Assembly: GCF_007279655.1 (NCBI RefSeq)
Contig: NZ_QKWN01000004.1
Location: 336,582 to 400,581 of the forward strand
DNA from: Robertkochia solimangrovi
Lineage (GTDB): Bacteria; Bacteroidota; Bacteroidia; Flavobacteriales; Flavobacteriaceae
DNA: 64,000 nt
Reading direction: 5' to 3'
Position 1 is the stretch's first letter. The number at the start of each line of letters is the position of its first letter. This document shows positions 10,008-18,378 of this stretch, piece by piece. The position numbers were made by a program, and so were the translations under genes. Under the pieces are notes generated by a model, which saw only the letters and a program-made list of their open reading frames with translations, had not been told where the DNA came from and did not search any database.

Positions 10008-11348
10008 ATGAACTGTAAAACCTGGCTTGCCCTGCTTGGGTTTATGTTATGTGTTTGTTTCACATACGCACAACGTACTACCTTGACCGGAGAGGTCGAA
10101 GCTACCGCTCTGTATGGTACTGATGAAGAACTACCTTTCTGGACTTACACCAACACTTTCGGAAGAATGGAAAAGACCACCAACACCATGGCTCTTGCCT
10201 CGGTGAAGGTAAATCACATTCTCGATCGCTGGGCGATCCTTGAAGCCGGCGCCGGAATTATGGGTGCAGAAGGCGGTGACCCTTCCGTTAGAGCAGATCA
10301 TTATTATATCAGATACCAAAACTTCTGGTTCGGTGTTGAAGCTGGAAAGACACAACCAAAAGAAAACTATGATGGTATCGCGACTGTTAATACCAATTTC
10401 ATTTGGACCAATAACGCAAGACCGATGCCGGGACTGCGATTCTATACCCGCGAACCCCTTCCTTTAGATAAAGATGAACGACTGTGGATTGAGGCAGACT
10501 GGGCTGACTATGTTATGGATGATGATCGCGGTGTTAAAAACACCCGGGTACATTCCAAAAGCGTTAACTTCATCTATAACGTAAACTACGAGAATACCAT
10601 TGAACTAGGCTTGCAACATGTGGTACAATGGGATGGCGGATGGCCAGTAAAAGGGAGCTTTGGAAAGGGATTTCTGGACTACACCTCTGCAGTTATGGGG
10701 AAAGACCGCATAGGAAGATGGGGAAGCAAATCGGAAACCCAGGGTGACTGGAACCAAATGGGCCTCATCATTATGAAATACAGAAAATCCTGGAGAGATA
10801 CTTCTCTTGAATTCTTTTATAACTACTACCTGGAACAGGTTAATTCCATCGGTCAGAACTTTCCCGACGGACGCTATGGTATTTACCTAAAGAACCTGGA
10901 TGACCGGCACAGTTTCTGGAGAAGTTTTATCTATGAATTCTATTACACCAAAAGCCAAGGCTATAACGGAACCTCCGGTGACAAAGCAGATAATTATTTT
11001 AATCACTCTCCGTTCACCTCAGGATGGACCTTCCACAATCGCGTTGTCGGGAACCCATTCTTCACTGAAGATCCGAACGGAAATGGCATCATAAACAATC
11101 ACATTATGGTACATCATTTCGGTATGGCAGGTAAATTCGGAGAATTCCCATTTAAAGCCGTTATGAGTTACCGCAAAAATTACGGTCTACAGGGAGAGCC
11201 TTATACCGGACCGGCCAATGTACTTTCAGGAGGGTTCGACATGCTGTTTCAAAATGATTTCGTGCCGATCCACCTTTTGATCACTGCAGACTATGCCAAG
11301 GAGAATAAAAATGCAGCGATAGGGGTACGACTTCAAAAACAATTTTAG
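10008..11348 (+). CDS. wzi: capsule assembly Wzi-family outer-membrane protein
   Basis: A 446-residue protein with a signal peptide (about 1-21, cleavage after TYA) and a beta-rich body with alternating aromatic strands ending in the typical beta-barrel C-terminus (IGVRLQKQF, final Phe). Motifs such as HYYIRYQNFWFGVEAGKTQP and the following tryptophan-rich strands fit the Wzi capsule-assembly family, whose barrel anchors exported polysaccharide on the outer membrane. The divergent PHP phosphatase upstream suggests a shared polysaccharide function. The stop is followed at once by a GC-rich repeat patch. Confidence 0.87.
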   Translation: MNCKTWLALLGFMLCVCFTYAQRTTLTGEVEATALYGTDEELPFWTYTNTFGRMEKTTNTMALASVKVNHILDRWAILEAGAGIMGAEGGDPSVRADHYYIRYQNFWFGVEAGKTQPKENYDGIATVNTNFIWTNNARPMPGLRFYTREPLPLDKDERLWIEADWADYVMDDDRGVKNTRVHSKSVNFIYNVNYENTIELGLQHVVQWDGGWPVKGSFGKGFLDYTSAVMGKDRIGRWGSKSETQGDWNQMGLIIMKYRKSWRDTSLEFFYNYYLEQVNSIGQNFPDGRYGIYLKNLDDRHSFWRSFIYEFYYTKSQGYNGTSGDKADNYFNHSPFTSGWTFHNRVVGNPFFTEDPNGNGIINNHIMVHHFGMAGKFGEFPFKAVMSYRKNYGLQGEPYTGPANVLSGGFDMLFQNDFVPIHLLITADYAKENKNAAIGVRLQKQF

Positions 11349-11446
11349 TCCTTCGAAGTGACGTGTACCTGACGGTACTTAGTGTCGATCCTGATCGCTG
11401 GCGCGATCAGTTCTCTAGTGTCGCGGTTTGTTTTGCTGGCACAAAA

Positions 11447-11577
11447 CTCCCTTGAGTGACCTTACTGCTCGCTCCCCTTCGGGTCGCATTGCTCTTATAA
11501 GTTTTATTTCGGGCTCGCTTCGCATTGTCTTTCGCTTCGCATTGTCATTCGCTTCGCATCGCTTTTTGCTTCGCAGG
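11447..11577 (+). repeat. GCTTCGC-type dispersed repeat patch (copy A)
   Basis: The non-coding stretch between wzi and the TrmH gene carries CTCCCTTGAGTGACCTTAC (11447-11465), a degenerate GCTCGCTCC...TCGCATTGCTC unit, then at 11511-11577 four imperfect copies of a CGCTTCGCATTGTC unit. The same core and the same unit, reversed, form the tandem array at 63859-64000. The whole gap 11349-11586 otherwise shows no gene. Its GC content is higher than its surroundings. Confidence 0.75.
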
Positions 11578-11586
11578 ATCAGCGAT

Positions 11587-12120
11587 TTAGCTATTTTTTG
11601 TTTTATTATAAAAATCCCAAATCACAATCCCGGTGGTCACGGCGATATTTAAAGAATGCTTCGTACCGAATTGTGGGATCTCTACGACGGCATCACAGGC
11701 AGAAACCACCTTTTGACTCACCCCTTTAACTTCATTTCCCAACACAAAAGCATAAGACTGACCTTTTTCAGGACGAAAGGCATCAAGCATTACGGCACCT
11801 TCCGCCTGTTCGATCGCTACGGTGATCACACCGTCTTCCTTCAATCTTTTAATCACCCCAAGACAATCCTGCGCATACTCCCAATGCACACTCTCAGTAG
11901 CACCCAAGGCGGTTTTTTGTATATCCTTATGAGGTGGTCTGGCAGTGATTCCGCAAAGGATGATCTTCTCGACAAGGAAGGCATCGGAAGAACGAAATAC
12001 AGAACCGATATTATTAAGACTGCGAATATCATCAAGAATGATGGTCAGTGGCATTTTATCACTTTCTTTAAAAGCTTCCACGCCGATTCTGTTCAATTCA
12101 CTGTTCTTTAGTTTTCTCAT
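11587..12120 (-). CDS. TrmH-family (SpoU) RNA methyltransferase
   Basis: A 177-residue SPOUT methyltransferase. Motif 1 (LDDIRSLNNIGSVFRSSDAF), motif 2 (AFVLGNEVKGVS) and motif 3 (EIPQFGTKHSLNIAVTTGI) of the SpoU family are all present and form the deep-knot AdoMet site. Family members 2'-O-methylate ribose in tRNA or rRNA. The short length and lack of an N-terminal substrate domain resemble TrmH/TrmL-like enzymes, but the target nucleotide cannot be assigned. It is divergent from mutS. Confidence 0.9.
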   Translation of the reverse strand: MRKLKNSELNRIGVEAFKESDKMPLTIILDDIRSLNNIGSVFRSSDAFLVEKIILCGITARPPHKDIQKTALGATESVHWEYAQDCLGVIKRLKEDGVITVAIEQAEGAVMLDAFRPEKGQSYAFVLGNEVKGVSQKVVSACDAVVEIPQFGTKHSLNIAVTTGIVIWDFYNKTKNS

Positions 12121-12273
12121 CCCGGTAATTTTCCGACAAAAATAAGGAGCATCCTTCGAAGGGTAAAGCCTGATGGCCTTAAAAGCGGAATTTTCAACAT
12201 TATTTGTTTATAAAGAAAGAGGAAACGCTTCGTGCCTCCCCTTAAAAAGTCATATTTTCGTGATTACTAAAAA

Positions 12274-14895
12274 TTGAGCGTTTTGGCAGGATCCAGCAGT
12301 AAAAAAGAGACCCCGTTAATGAAACAGTATAACACCATCAAGGCTAAATACCCTGATGCACTATTGCTGTTCCGCGTTGGCGATTTTTATGAAACCTTTG
12401 GAGAAGATGCTGTTCGTACCGCAAAGATCCTGGGTATTGTACTTACGCATCGGAATAACGGAAGTGATCGTACCGAACTCGCTGGATTTCCTCATCACTC
12501 GCTCCACACCTACCTTCCAAAACTGGTAAAGGCAGGAGAACGTGTTGCCATTTGTGACCAGCTTGAAGACCCTAAACAAACCAAAACAATCGTCAAAAGA
12601 GGAGTAACCGAACTGGTAACCCCCGGCGTAGCACTCAATGACGATATTTTGAATGCCAAATCAAATAATTTCCTTTGCGCCCTGCATTTTGAAAAGAAGC
12701 AACTGGGTATTTCCTTTCTTGATGTATCAACAGGAGAGTACCTTACCGCCAAAGGAAATGAAGAGTATATCGATAAATTACTTCAGAACTTCCACCCTAG
12801 TGAAGTACTGATCTCAAAAAAATACAAGACCGAATTCACTGCCCGATTCGGAAAGGAGCTACATTGTTTCTATATGGAAGACTGGGTATTCCAGGAGGAT
12901 TACACCCATGAACTTCTGAATAAACATTTCAAAACCTCTTCACTGAAAGGTTTTGGTATCGACCATCTAACCGAAGGAATCATAGCTGCCGGAGCTATCC
13001 TGCACTATCTTTCCGAAACCCAGCACAAACAACTGGAACACATCAATACGATAAGTCGTATTGCTGAAGATGAATATGTCTGGATGGATCGATTTACCAT
13101 CCGAAATCTCGAACTTTATTACGCTAACCAATCAGGAGCGGTCACTTTACTCGACGTGATCGACAAAACGATCTCTCCTATGGGCGGACGCCTGCTAAAA
13201 AGATGGCTGGCACTCCCCCTGAAAAGCATTGACAAGATCCGACAACGACATGAGATCGTCGCCTATCTGAAAAACAACGCATCCCTGCATCACGCTTTTC
13301 AAACACAGATCAAAAGGATCAGTGATATCGAACGCCTGATCTCCAAGGTGGCTACCGGGAAGATCAATCCGAGGGAAGTCGTCCTGCTAAAAGAATCGCT
13401 GGATGCCATTATACCCTTAAAAAAAGCGTCTGCAGAAAGTGATAATCAGAGTCTGAAGGTCATCGGTGACAAACTTCAGGAATGCAGCCTGCTCCGTGAA
13501 AGAATCGGTCAAATGATCAATCCGGAAGCGCCGGTGAATATCGCCAAAGGAAATGTGATCGCCCAAGGCTATTCCAAAGACCTGGATGAACTCCGAAATA
13601 TCGCCTTTTCCGGTAAAGACTATCTGGATGCAATGCTGGAAAGAGAAATGGAACGCACCGGAATCTCTTCCCTTAAGATCGCAAGTAACAACGTTTTCGG
13701 ATATTACATCGAGGTCCGTAACACCCATAAAGATAAAGTACCCGAAAACTGGATACGAAAGCAAACTCTGGTCAATGCAGAACGCTACATCACCGAAGAA
13801 CTCAAAGAATATGAAACCAAGATCCTCGGAGCCGAAGAAAAGATAGGCACCCTGGAGCTTCAGCTATTCAATCAACTGGTTGTTTGGATGCACGAATATA
13901 TCGCTCCGGTACAACAAAATGCCGGTCTGATCGCACAACTCGATTGTCTGTGTGGCTTCGCTGAACTGGCCACCAGCAACAGCTACATCAAACCGGAACT
14001 CGATGAAACTCATGACCTCGAGATCGTTAACGGGAGACATCCTGTCATCGAAAAACAATTACCACCCGGCGAACCTTATATAGCCAATGACATTACTCTG
14101 AATCGGGAAGAACAACAAATCATCATGATCACTGGCCCGAATATGAGTGGTAAATCTGCGATTCTGCGGCAAACTGCTCTTATCACACTCATGGCCCAAA
14201 TGGGATGTTTCGTTCCTGCGGAATCTGCGAGAATCGGTATCGTCGATAAGATCTTTACCAGGGTCGGTGCCAGCGATAATATTTCAATGGGTGAATCGAC
14301 ATTTATGGTTGAAATGAACGAAACGGCAAGTATTCTTAATAATATTTCGGAACGAAGCCTGGTATTGCTTGATGAGATCGGCAGAGGAACCAGTACTTAT
14401 GATGGTATTTCCATCGCCTGGGCGATCGCCGAATATCTACATGAGCACCCGAGTAAAGCCAAAACTTTGTTCGCCACTCATTACCACGAACTGAATGAAA
14501 TGACCGAAACCTTTGACCGCATTAAGAATTTCAATGTTTCGATCAAAGAGCTTAAAGACAATGTACTATTTCTCCGAAAACTGATTCCCGGAGGCAGCGA
14601 ACACAGTTTCGGTATTCACGTGGCTAGAATGGCCGGGATGCCATCAGCTGTGATCAGTAAAGCCAATAAAATACTCAGCAAACTCGAAAAATCACACGGA
14701 AGAGAAGAACTCACCGATAACCTCAAAGCTGCCCAGGATGAAATGCAACTCAGTTTCTTTAATCTGGACGATCCTTTACTCGAAGAGATCCGTGATGAGA
14801 TCCTTCACACAGACATCGATACACTCACCCCGGTTGAAGCGCTGATGAAGCTGAATGAAATCAAAAGGATGTTGGTGAAAAAAAAGGCATTATAA
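12274..14895 (+). CDS. mutS: DNA mismatch repair protein MutS
   Basis: An 873-residue MutS. The mismatch-reading Phe-X-Glu is in [12 protein letters not shown] near the N-terminus, and the C-terminal ABC ATPase has Walker [14 protein letters not shown], the signature GESTFMVEM, Walker [17 protein letters not shown] and the [10 protein letters not shown] switch. The predicted start is TTG at 12274, chosen because conserved residues (KETPLMKQY) precede the first ATG at 12319; the ATG would delete the start of the conserved N-terminus. It recognises base mismatches and starts repair with MutL, which is not in the window. Confidence 0.95.
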   Translation: MSVLAGSSSKKETPLMKQYNTIKAKYPDALLLFRVGDFYETFGEDAVRTAKILGIVLTHRNNGSDRTELAGFPHHSLHTYLPKLVKAGERVAICDQLEDPKQTKTIVKRGVTELVTPGVALNDDILNAKSNNFLCALHFEKKQLGISFLDVSTGEYLTAKGNEEYIDKLLQNFHPSEVLISKKYKTEFTARFGKELHCFYMEDWVFQEDYTHELLNKHFKTSSLKGFGIDHLTEGIIAAGAILHYLSETQHKQLEHINTISRIAEDEYVWMDRFTIRNLELYYANQSGAVTLLDVIDKTISPMGGRLLKRWLALPLKSIDKIRQRHEIVAYLKNNASLHHAFQTQIKRISDIERLISKVATGKINPREVVLLKESLDAIIPLKKASAESDNQSLKVIGDKLQECSLLRERIGQMINPEAPVNIAKGNVIAQGYSKDLDELRNIAFSGKDYLDAMLEREMERTGISSLKIASNNVFGYYIEVRNTHKDKVPENWIRKQTLVNAERYITEELKEYETKILGAEEKIGTLELQLFNQLVVWMHEYIAPVQQNAGLIAQLDCLCGFAELATSNSYIKPELDETHDLEIVNGRHPVIEKQLPPGEPYIANDITLNREEQQIIMITGPNMSGKSAILRQTALITLMAQMGCFVPAESARIGIVDKIFTRVGASDNISMGESTFMVEMNETASILNNISERSLVLLDEIGRGTSTYDGISIAWAIAEYLHEHPSKAKTLFATHYHELNEMTETFDRIKNFNVSIKELKDNVLFLRKLIPGGSEHSFGIHVARMAGMPSAVISKANKILSKLEKSHGREELTDNLKAAQDEMQLSFFNLDDPLLEEIRDEILHTDIDTLTPVEALMKLNEIKRMLVKKKAL

Positions 14896-14991
14896 ACTCA
14901 TTACCAATAGCTTCACAGTAGAAAGCGACAATAGCCTCTTTTGCAAAACCTAAATTTTTCAGGGTGCTCATGATTCTTTTTTAGAAAATAC

Positions 14992-15021
14992 TTTGCAATT
15001 ATGAGAATTGTATTAAATTTG
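14992..15021 (+). promoter_or_regulatory. Bacteroidota-type promoter of tRNA-Gly
   Basis: TTTG at 14992-14995 and TAAATTTG at 15014-15021 are separated by 18 bp, matching the sigma-A-type promoter of Bacteroidota (TTTG / TAnnTTTG). The following GCATCCGCA is also found after the tRNA-Asp -7 box at 47.7 kb. The tRNA starts about 40 bp downstream of the predicted initiation site. Confidence 0.75.
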
Positions 15022-15065
15022 CATCCGCATTGATCACTGGTCAATGTTATGTTCATATTACAATC

Positions 15066-15138
15066 GCGAAAATAGCTCAGTTGGTAGAGCGCAACCTTGC
15101 CAAGGTTGAGGTCGCGGGTTCGAATCCCGTTTTTCGCT
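15066..15138 (+). tRNA. tRNA-Gly (anticodon GCC)
   Basis: A 73-nt cloverleaf: acceptor GCGAAAA/TTTTCGC, D arm GCTCAGTTGGTAGAGC, anticodon stem CAACC/GGTTG with loop TTGCCAA, T arm GCGGG-TTCGAAT-CCCGT. The discriminator is T and the genome continues CCG, so CCA is not fully encoded. Confidence 0.97.
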
Positions 15139-15145
15139 CCGATCG

Positions 15146-15174
15146 TACGCAAGCAGTACTTGCGTATTTTTTTT
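15146..15174 (+). terminator. terminator after tRNA-Gly
   Basis: The stem TACGCAAG / CTTGCGTA with loop CAGTA is followed by eight T, directly downstream of tRNA-Gly. Confidence 0.88.
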
Positions 15175-15233
15175 AAACTCCGATCCTATCCCTGAAGCGT
15201 CAGGCAAAGATAGTTCGGACTTGCAACAAAAAT

Positions 15234-15294
15234 AGTTGCTCAAGTGGTGGTCCCGAAACATCGGGAGGTAGACACAACTTAAATGCAGCAAAGA
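15234..15294 (+). pseudogene. decayed tRNA-Leu-like remnant with hairpin insertion
   Basis: The segment starts with a near copy of the tRNA-Leu 5' end just downstream (AGTTGCTCAAGTGGTGG against AGTTGCTCGAGTGGTGG). It then diverges into a small hairpin, TCCCGA-AACA-TCGGGA at 15251-15266, and resumes with GGTAGACAC, ACTTAAA and GCAGCAA in the same order as in the real tRNA. The anticodon stem is broken and no T arm follows, so it cannot be a working tRNA. It looks like a degraded partial duplicate. Confidence 0.55.
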
Positions 15295-15299
15295 CAGTT

Positions 15300-15385
15300 G
15301 CTCGAGTGGTGGAATTGGTAGACACGCTGGACTTAAAATCCAGTGGGCAGCAATGTCCGTGCGGGTTCAAGTCCCGCCTCGAGTA
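15300..15385 (+). tRNA. tRNA-Leu (anticodon TAA)
   Basis: An 86-nt class II tRNA: acceptor GCTCGAG/CTCGAGT (first pair G-U), anticodon stem CTGGA/TCCAG with loop CTTAAAA, a long variable arm (TGGGCAGCAATGTCCGT) and T arm GCGGG-TTCAAGT-CCCGC. The discriminator is A; CCA is not encoded. The 3' end lies inside a 62-bp direct repeat. Confidence 0.97.
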
Positions 15386-15435
15386 CTTATTTATGAAAAG
15401 CCAAGACGAAAGTCCTGGCTTTTTTGTTTTACGCA
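15374..15435 (+). repeat. 62-bp direct repeat, copy 1 (tRNA-Leu 3' end plus terminator)
   Basis: This segment covers the last T-arm/acceptor bases of tRNA-Leu, the following spacer and the terminator, ending ...GTTTTACGCA. An identical copy is found 179 bp downstream at 15553-15614. Confidence 0.92.
15396..15426 (+). terminator. terminator after tRNA-Leu
   Basis: AAAGCCA(A)GAC and GTC(C)TGGCTTT pair around a GAAA tetraloop, followed by a T run. The same hairpin recurs at 15575-15605 in the second repeat copy. Confidence 0.9.
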
Positions 15436-15552
15436 GGTCGGGAAAGCTGCGCTTTTACGAAACCGCAGGAAAATAAAAAAGGTATGGCCCGAAGGGATGG
15501 CTTTTCATACTCACCAAGTTCGAACGGGACTCGTGAGTGCAATGAAACAACA

Positions 15553-15614
15553 CCGCCTCGAGTACTTATTTATGAAAAGCCAAGACGAAAGTCCTGGCTT
15601 TTTTGTTTTACGCA
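15553..15614 (+). repeat. 62-bp direct repeat, copy 2
   Basis: This copy is identical to 15374-15435 but is not preceded by a tRNA body; only the CCGCCTCGAGTAC tail of tRNA-Leu is present. The 117-bp spacer 15436-15552 holds no gene that I can support. The copy lies just downstream of the metallophosphoesterase stop and its hairpin could also end that convergent transcript. Confidence 0.92.
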
Positions 15615-15639
15615 ACATTTTTCTCTTTTTCTGAGGAAT

Positions 15640-16551
15640 TTAATACGCATGCGGATAATAGGTATTCACCATCTCTCCGCCTTCGTAGAGATCGATAATG
15701 CAGTACCCCGGAGGCGTCTGGTAGTAATAATTCTTTCCGGCAGAATTCTCGTCTCCTTCACCCCACCAGAATCCGCTCATCGATCCATTACAAAAATAAT
15801 GGACGTCATTATAAACCGCCTTATCCAGTAAATGCATATGCCCGCTGATACAATGAATACGCTTATCCTTATGTTTATAAAACAGATCGGTGATATACAG
15901 ACCATCTGTATGATTTCCTCCCAGCATGATCGTACTCACACCGAGGATGGGATAATGCGACATCACTAATACCGACGAATTCTCAGGAATCTCAGCAAGG
16001 GTATTCTCCAGCCATTGGCGCTGTTCTTCATCCAGAGATCCTGCATTCGCATTGTTACTATCCAACACGATAAAGTGCCATCCGTTTCTCTGAAAACTAT
16101 AATAACGATCCGGCATGCCGAGTTGCTGCTGAGCGAATGGTTTCCCATACATAGGGTCTTCTTTAGAAGGTGCTGCCCACCACATATCATGATTCCCAAG
16201 ACAGGCATACATCTCATAATCATCGAAAGACTTTCTCAAACGTTGCCAGGTATCCCATTGCATATTTACCTGTTCCCTTGTCTTGTCATCATAATCGGCT
16301 GCCATAATCGTATCGCCTCCATTCAGAAAAAAATCAACCTTATGTACCTTAATGTCTTCCATGCATTTTAAAAATCGCTCCGGAGCAGCATTTTCGGGGG
16401 TCATATGGATATCGGTGATATTGGCAATTCGCAATACCCTTTTTTTATCTTCCGGTAAAGGAGTTACACAGGTCGCCATTACGGTTGGCCCCATTACTGC
16501 CAAACCTGCAGTGATCCCAAGTTGTTGAAGTACTCGTCTTCTGTTCATCAT
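15640..16551 (-). CDS. secreted calcineurin-like metallophosphoesterase
   Basis: A calcineurin-type phosphoesterase with the metal-binding blocks in order: ITDIHMTPE (D-x-H), NGGDTIM (GGD), CLGNHDMWW (GNHD), VMSHYPILG (H) and CISGHMHLLD (GHxH). The N-terminus MMNRRRVLQQLGITAGLAVMG has the twin-arginine-like run RRR before a hydrophobic core, suggesting Tat export, perhaps with lipid attachment at a following Cys. I chose ATG 16551 because it begins this signal; an upstream ATG at 16584 adds 11 residues that spoil it. Substrate unknown (phosphoester or cyclic nucleotide). Confidence 0.88.
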   Translation of the reverse strand: MMNRRRVLQQLGITAGLAVMGPTVMATCVTPLPEDKKRVLRIANITDIHMTPENAAPERFLKCMEDIKVHKVDFFLNGGDTIMAADYDDKTREQVNMQWDTWQRLRKSFDDYEMYACLGNHDMWWAAPSKEDPMYGKPFAQQQLGMPDRYYSFQRNGWHFIVLDSNNANAGSLDEEQRQWLENTLAEIPENSSVLVMSHYPILGVSTIMLGGNHTDGLYITDLFYKHKDKRIHCISGHMHLLDKAVYNDVHYFCNGSMSGFWWGEGDENSAGKNYYYQTPPGYCIIDLYEGGEMVNTYYPHAY

Positions 16552-16832
16552 ATAGTTTATAATCCTAAAAGTTAGTACCGGCAAGTCACTCCTTCAAAAA
16601 ACGAGTGCTTTAGCATGCTAAACCCAACCATGTACTTTTTAAATTTCCGGCAAATTAGCTATTAAACAAAAGCTCATGATGAGCACATTCCTACCTAAAG
16701 GTTAAATTATGGTAAAGCGATCTAAATCGTCCCCCATGTATTTCGGAGAAAAAAAACAAGTTTAAACTCTCTTTATTTTATTTTAGATTAGCAGTCTGTT
16801 CCTAATTAACAATCAAAATCAGAGATTTGCTT

Positions 16833-17207
16833 ATGGCGATGTTTGTAATCAGCAAACAAGAGAATGGAAATTTTAAATTTGAATATACTTCGAGAAAAGG
16901 GACCCCTATTTTTACAAGTATAACCTGTAAGAACAAATCCGATTGCGAGATGATCATCAATGCGATCCGATCCGATGTTCAGGCATTTACCTTTACCCGA
17001 AAGAGCTATTCTTCCAAGCATTATTTCTTCCGTATCGCAAAAGACGGATATGTGTTGGCAACCAGCAGAAGGTATTCTTCCGAACAAAGCCTTAATAATG
17101 GAATCGTTCGTCTTTTAGACACCCTACACAAAGGAGAGATTCTGGACTTCTCCATCAATGATTTTGTTTTTCCCGAAGAAGAGTCTCTGGGTGAAACAGG
17201 ATCCTGA
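16833..17207 (+). CDS. DUF1508 (YegP-like) protein
   Basis: A small protein of 124 residues counted from ATG 16833 (a TTG 6 bp upstream is less likely). It contains two YegP-like beta-hairpin units: MFVISKQENGNFKFEY...GTPIFTS and YFFRIAKDGYVLATSRRYSSEQSLNNGI; the SxxYxSxxSxxNGI pattern is the DUF1508 signature. The function of the family is unknown. The C-terminus is acidic. It stands alone, with a 281-bp gap upstream that carries the 14-bp palindrome TTTAGCATGCTAAA at 16609-16622 and no gene. Confidence 0.72.
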   Translation: MAMFVISKQENGNFKFEYTSRKGTPIFTSITCKNKSDCEMIINAIRSDVQAFTFTRKSYSSKHYFFRIAKDGYVLATSRRYSSEQSLNNGIVRLLDTLHKGEILDFSINDFVFPEEESLGETGS

Positions 17208-17323
17208 TCATCTAATTGATTAATAGTAAACAATTTGACTTCATTACGGCTTCCCGTATAGAATTAAAATTAGATCATGATATTTTTAGCTAAAACTATT
17301 AATATCAACCTAATTTTATACCA

Positions 17324-18376
17324 ATGGAAATCCTAAACAACTTAAGAAAACTTTCTTCCAAAATTGAAGAATTAAAATCCCAAATTACCACCGAAGAAGC
17401 CACAAAGACAGCATTTGTAATGCCTTTTATACAACTTTTGGGTTATGATATTTTTAATCCTACCGAGGTTGTACCTGAGTTCACTGCAGATTTAGGTATT
17501 AAAAAAGGAGAAAAAGTTGATTTTGCTGTTTTTGAGAACGGATTCCCTATCCTAATCATAGAATGCAAAAAATGGATGGAGGATTTAAATGTACACAATT
17601 CACAATTACACAGATATTTCCATGTAACTAAAACAAGATTTGCACTTTTAACAAATGGCATTGAATACAGATTTTATGCAGATCTTGAAAAAAACAACAT
17701 CATGGATGACAAACCATTTCTTGAATTTACTATTAATAATTTAAAAGAGAGTACTGCAAATGAAGTCGCAAAATTTCATAAATCTAATTTCGACGTAAAT
17801 AAAATACTAAGTAATGCCAGCGCGTTGAAATACACAAAAGAGCTTAAGAAGCTAATTTATAACGAACTGAGCAACCCAACTGTAGAGTTCGTAAAATTAT
17901 TCGCGAATCGTGTTTATAAAGGCCGATTAACTGAAAAAGTTGTTGAACAATTTACAGATATGGTAACAAAAGCTGCAAATCAAATGATCAGTGATAAAGT
18001 AAGTGATCGTTTAACTTCAGCTTTGAGCAAAGAAACGGAGCAACAATTATCTGAAGATGAGCTTAACAACGAAGAGCCGAGCAAAATAATAACCACCGAA
18101 GAAGAGATGGAAGCTTACAGAATTGTAAAAGCTATCCTTAGAAGAAAAGTCTCCATTTCCAGAATACATCATAGAGACACTCAATCCTACTTCGGCATTC
18201 TATTAGACGACAATAATCGTAAACCTATTTGTCGATTACATCTAGATGGCTCTAAAAAACAAATCAGTCTTTTTGACCGGGATAAAATTGCTGTGAAAAA
18301 AGAAATAGAAAGTCTAGATGATATCTATTCATTTGAAAATGAATTATTGGCAACTATAGAACTTTATCACGATTAA
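17324..18376 (+). CDS. orphan type I restriction R-subunit N-domain-like nuclease protein
   Basis: A 350-residue protein whose N-terminal 180 residues match the HsdR N-terminal (HSDR_N) PD-(D/E)xK nuclease fold: Glu48 in PTEVVPEF, Asp66 in KVDFAVFENG, and Glu80-x-Lys82 in ILIIECKKW. The middle is helical and charged; the last 90 residues (from EEEMEAYRIVKAILRRK) form a separate alpha/beta region that also occurs in related stand-alone proteins. The helicase motor of a real HsdR is absent, as are HsdM and HsdS nearby. Base composition is visibly more A+T-rich than the neighbours, suggesting acquisition. It could be a defence nuclease; this is inference. Confidence 0.78.
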   Translation: MEILNNLRKLSSKIEELKSQITTEEATKTAFVMPFIQLLGYDIFNPTEVVPEFTADLGIKKGEKVDFAVFENGFPILIIECKKWMEDLNVHNSQLHRYFHVTKTRFALLTNGIEYRFYADLEKNNIMDDKPFLEFTINNLKESTANEVAKFHKSNFDVNKILSNASALKYTKELKKLIYNELSNPTVEFVKLFANRVYKGRLTEKVVEQFTDMVTKAANQMISDKVSDRLTSALSKETEQQLSEDELNNEEPSKIITTEEEMEAYRIVKAILRRKVSISRIHHRDTQSYFGILLDDNNRKPICRLHLDGSKKQISLFDRDKIAVKKEIESLDDIYSFENELLATIELYHD

Positions 18377-18378
18377 TT

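Noticed and set aside
15374..15614. An integrated mobile element between the two tRNA-Leu repeat copies
   Set aside because: The interval is 117 bp with no gene; at most a scar remains, and no integrase lies within the window.
15353..15831. Open frames across the tRNA-Leu region and the duplicated repeat
   Set aside because: They read through a tRNA, two copies of a terminator and into the antisense of the metallophosphoesterase; no protein-like pattern.
17324..18376. A complete type I restriction-modification system
   Set aside because: No HsdM, HsdS or helicase part of HsdR is present in the surrounding genes.
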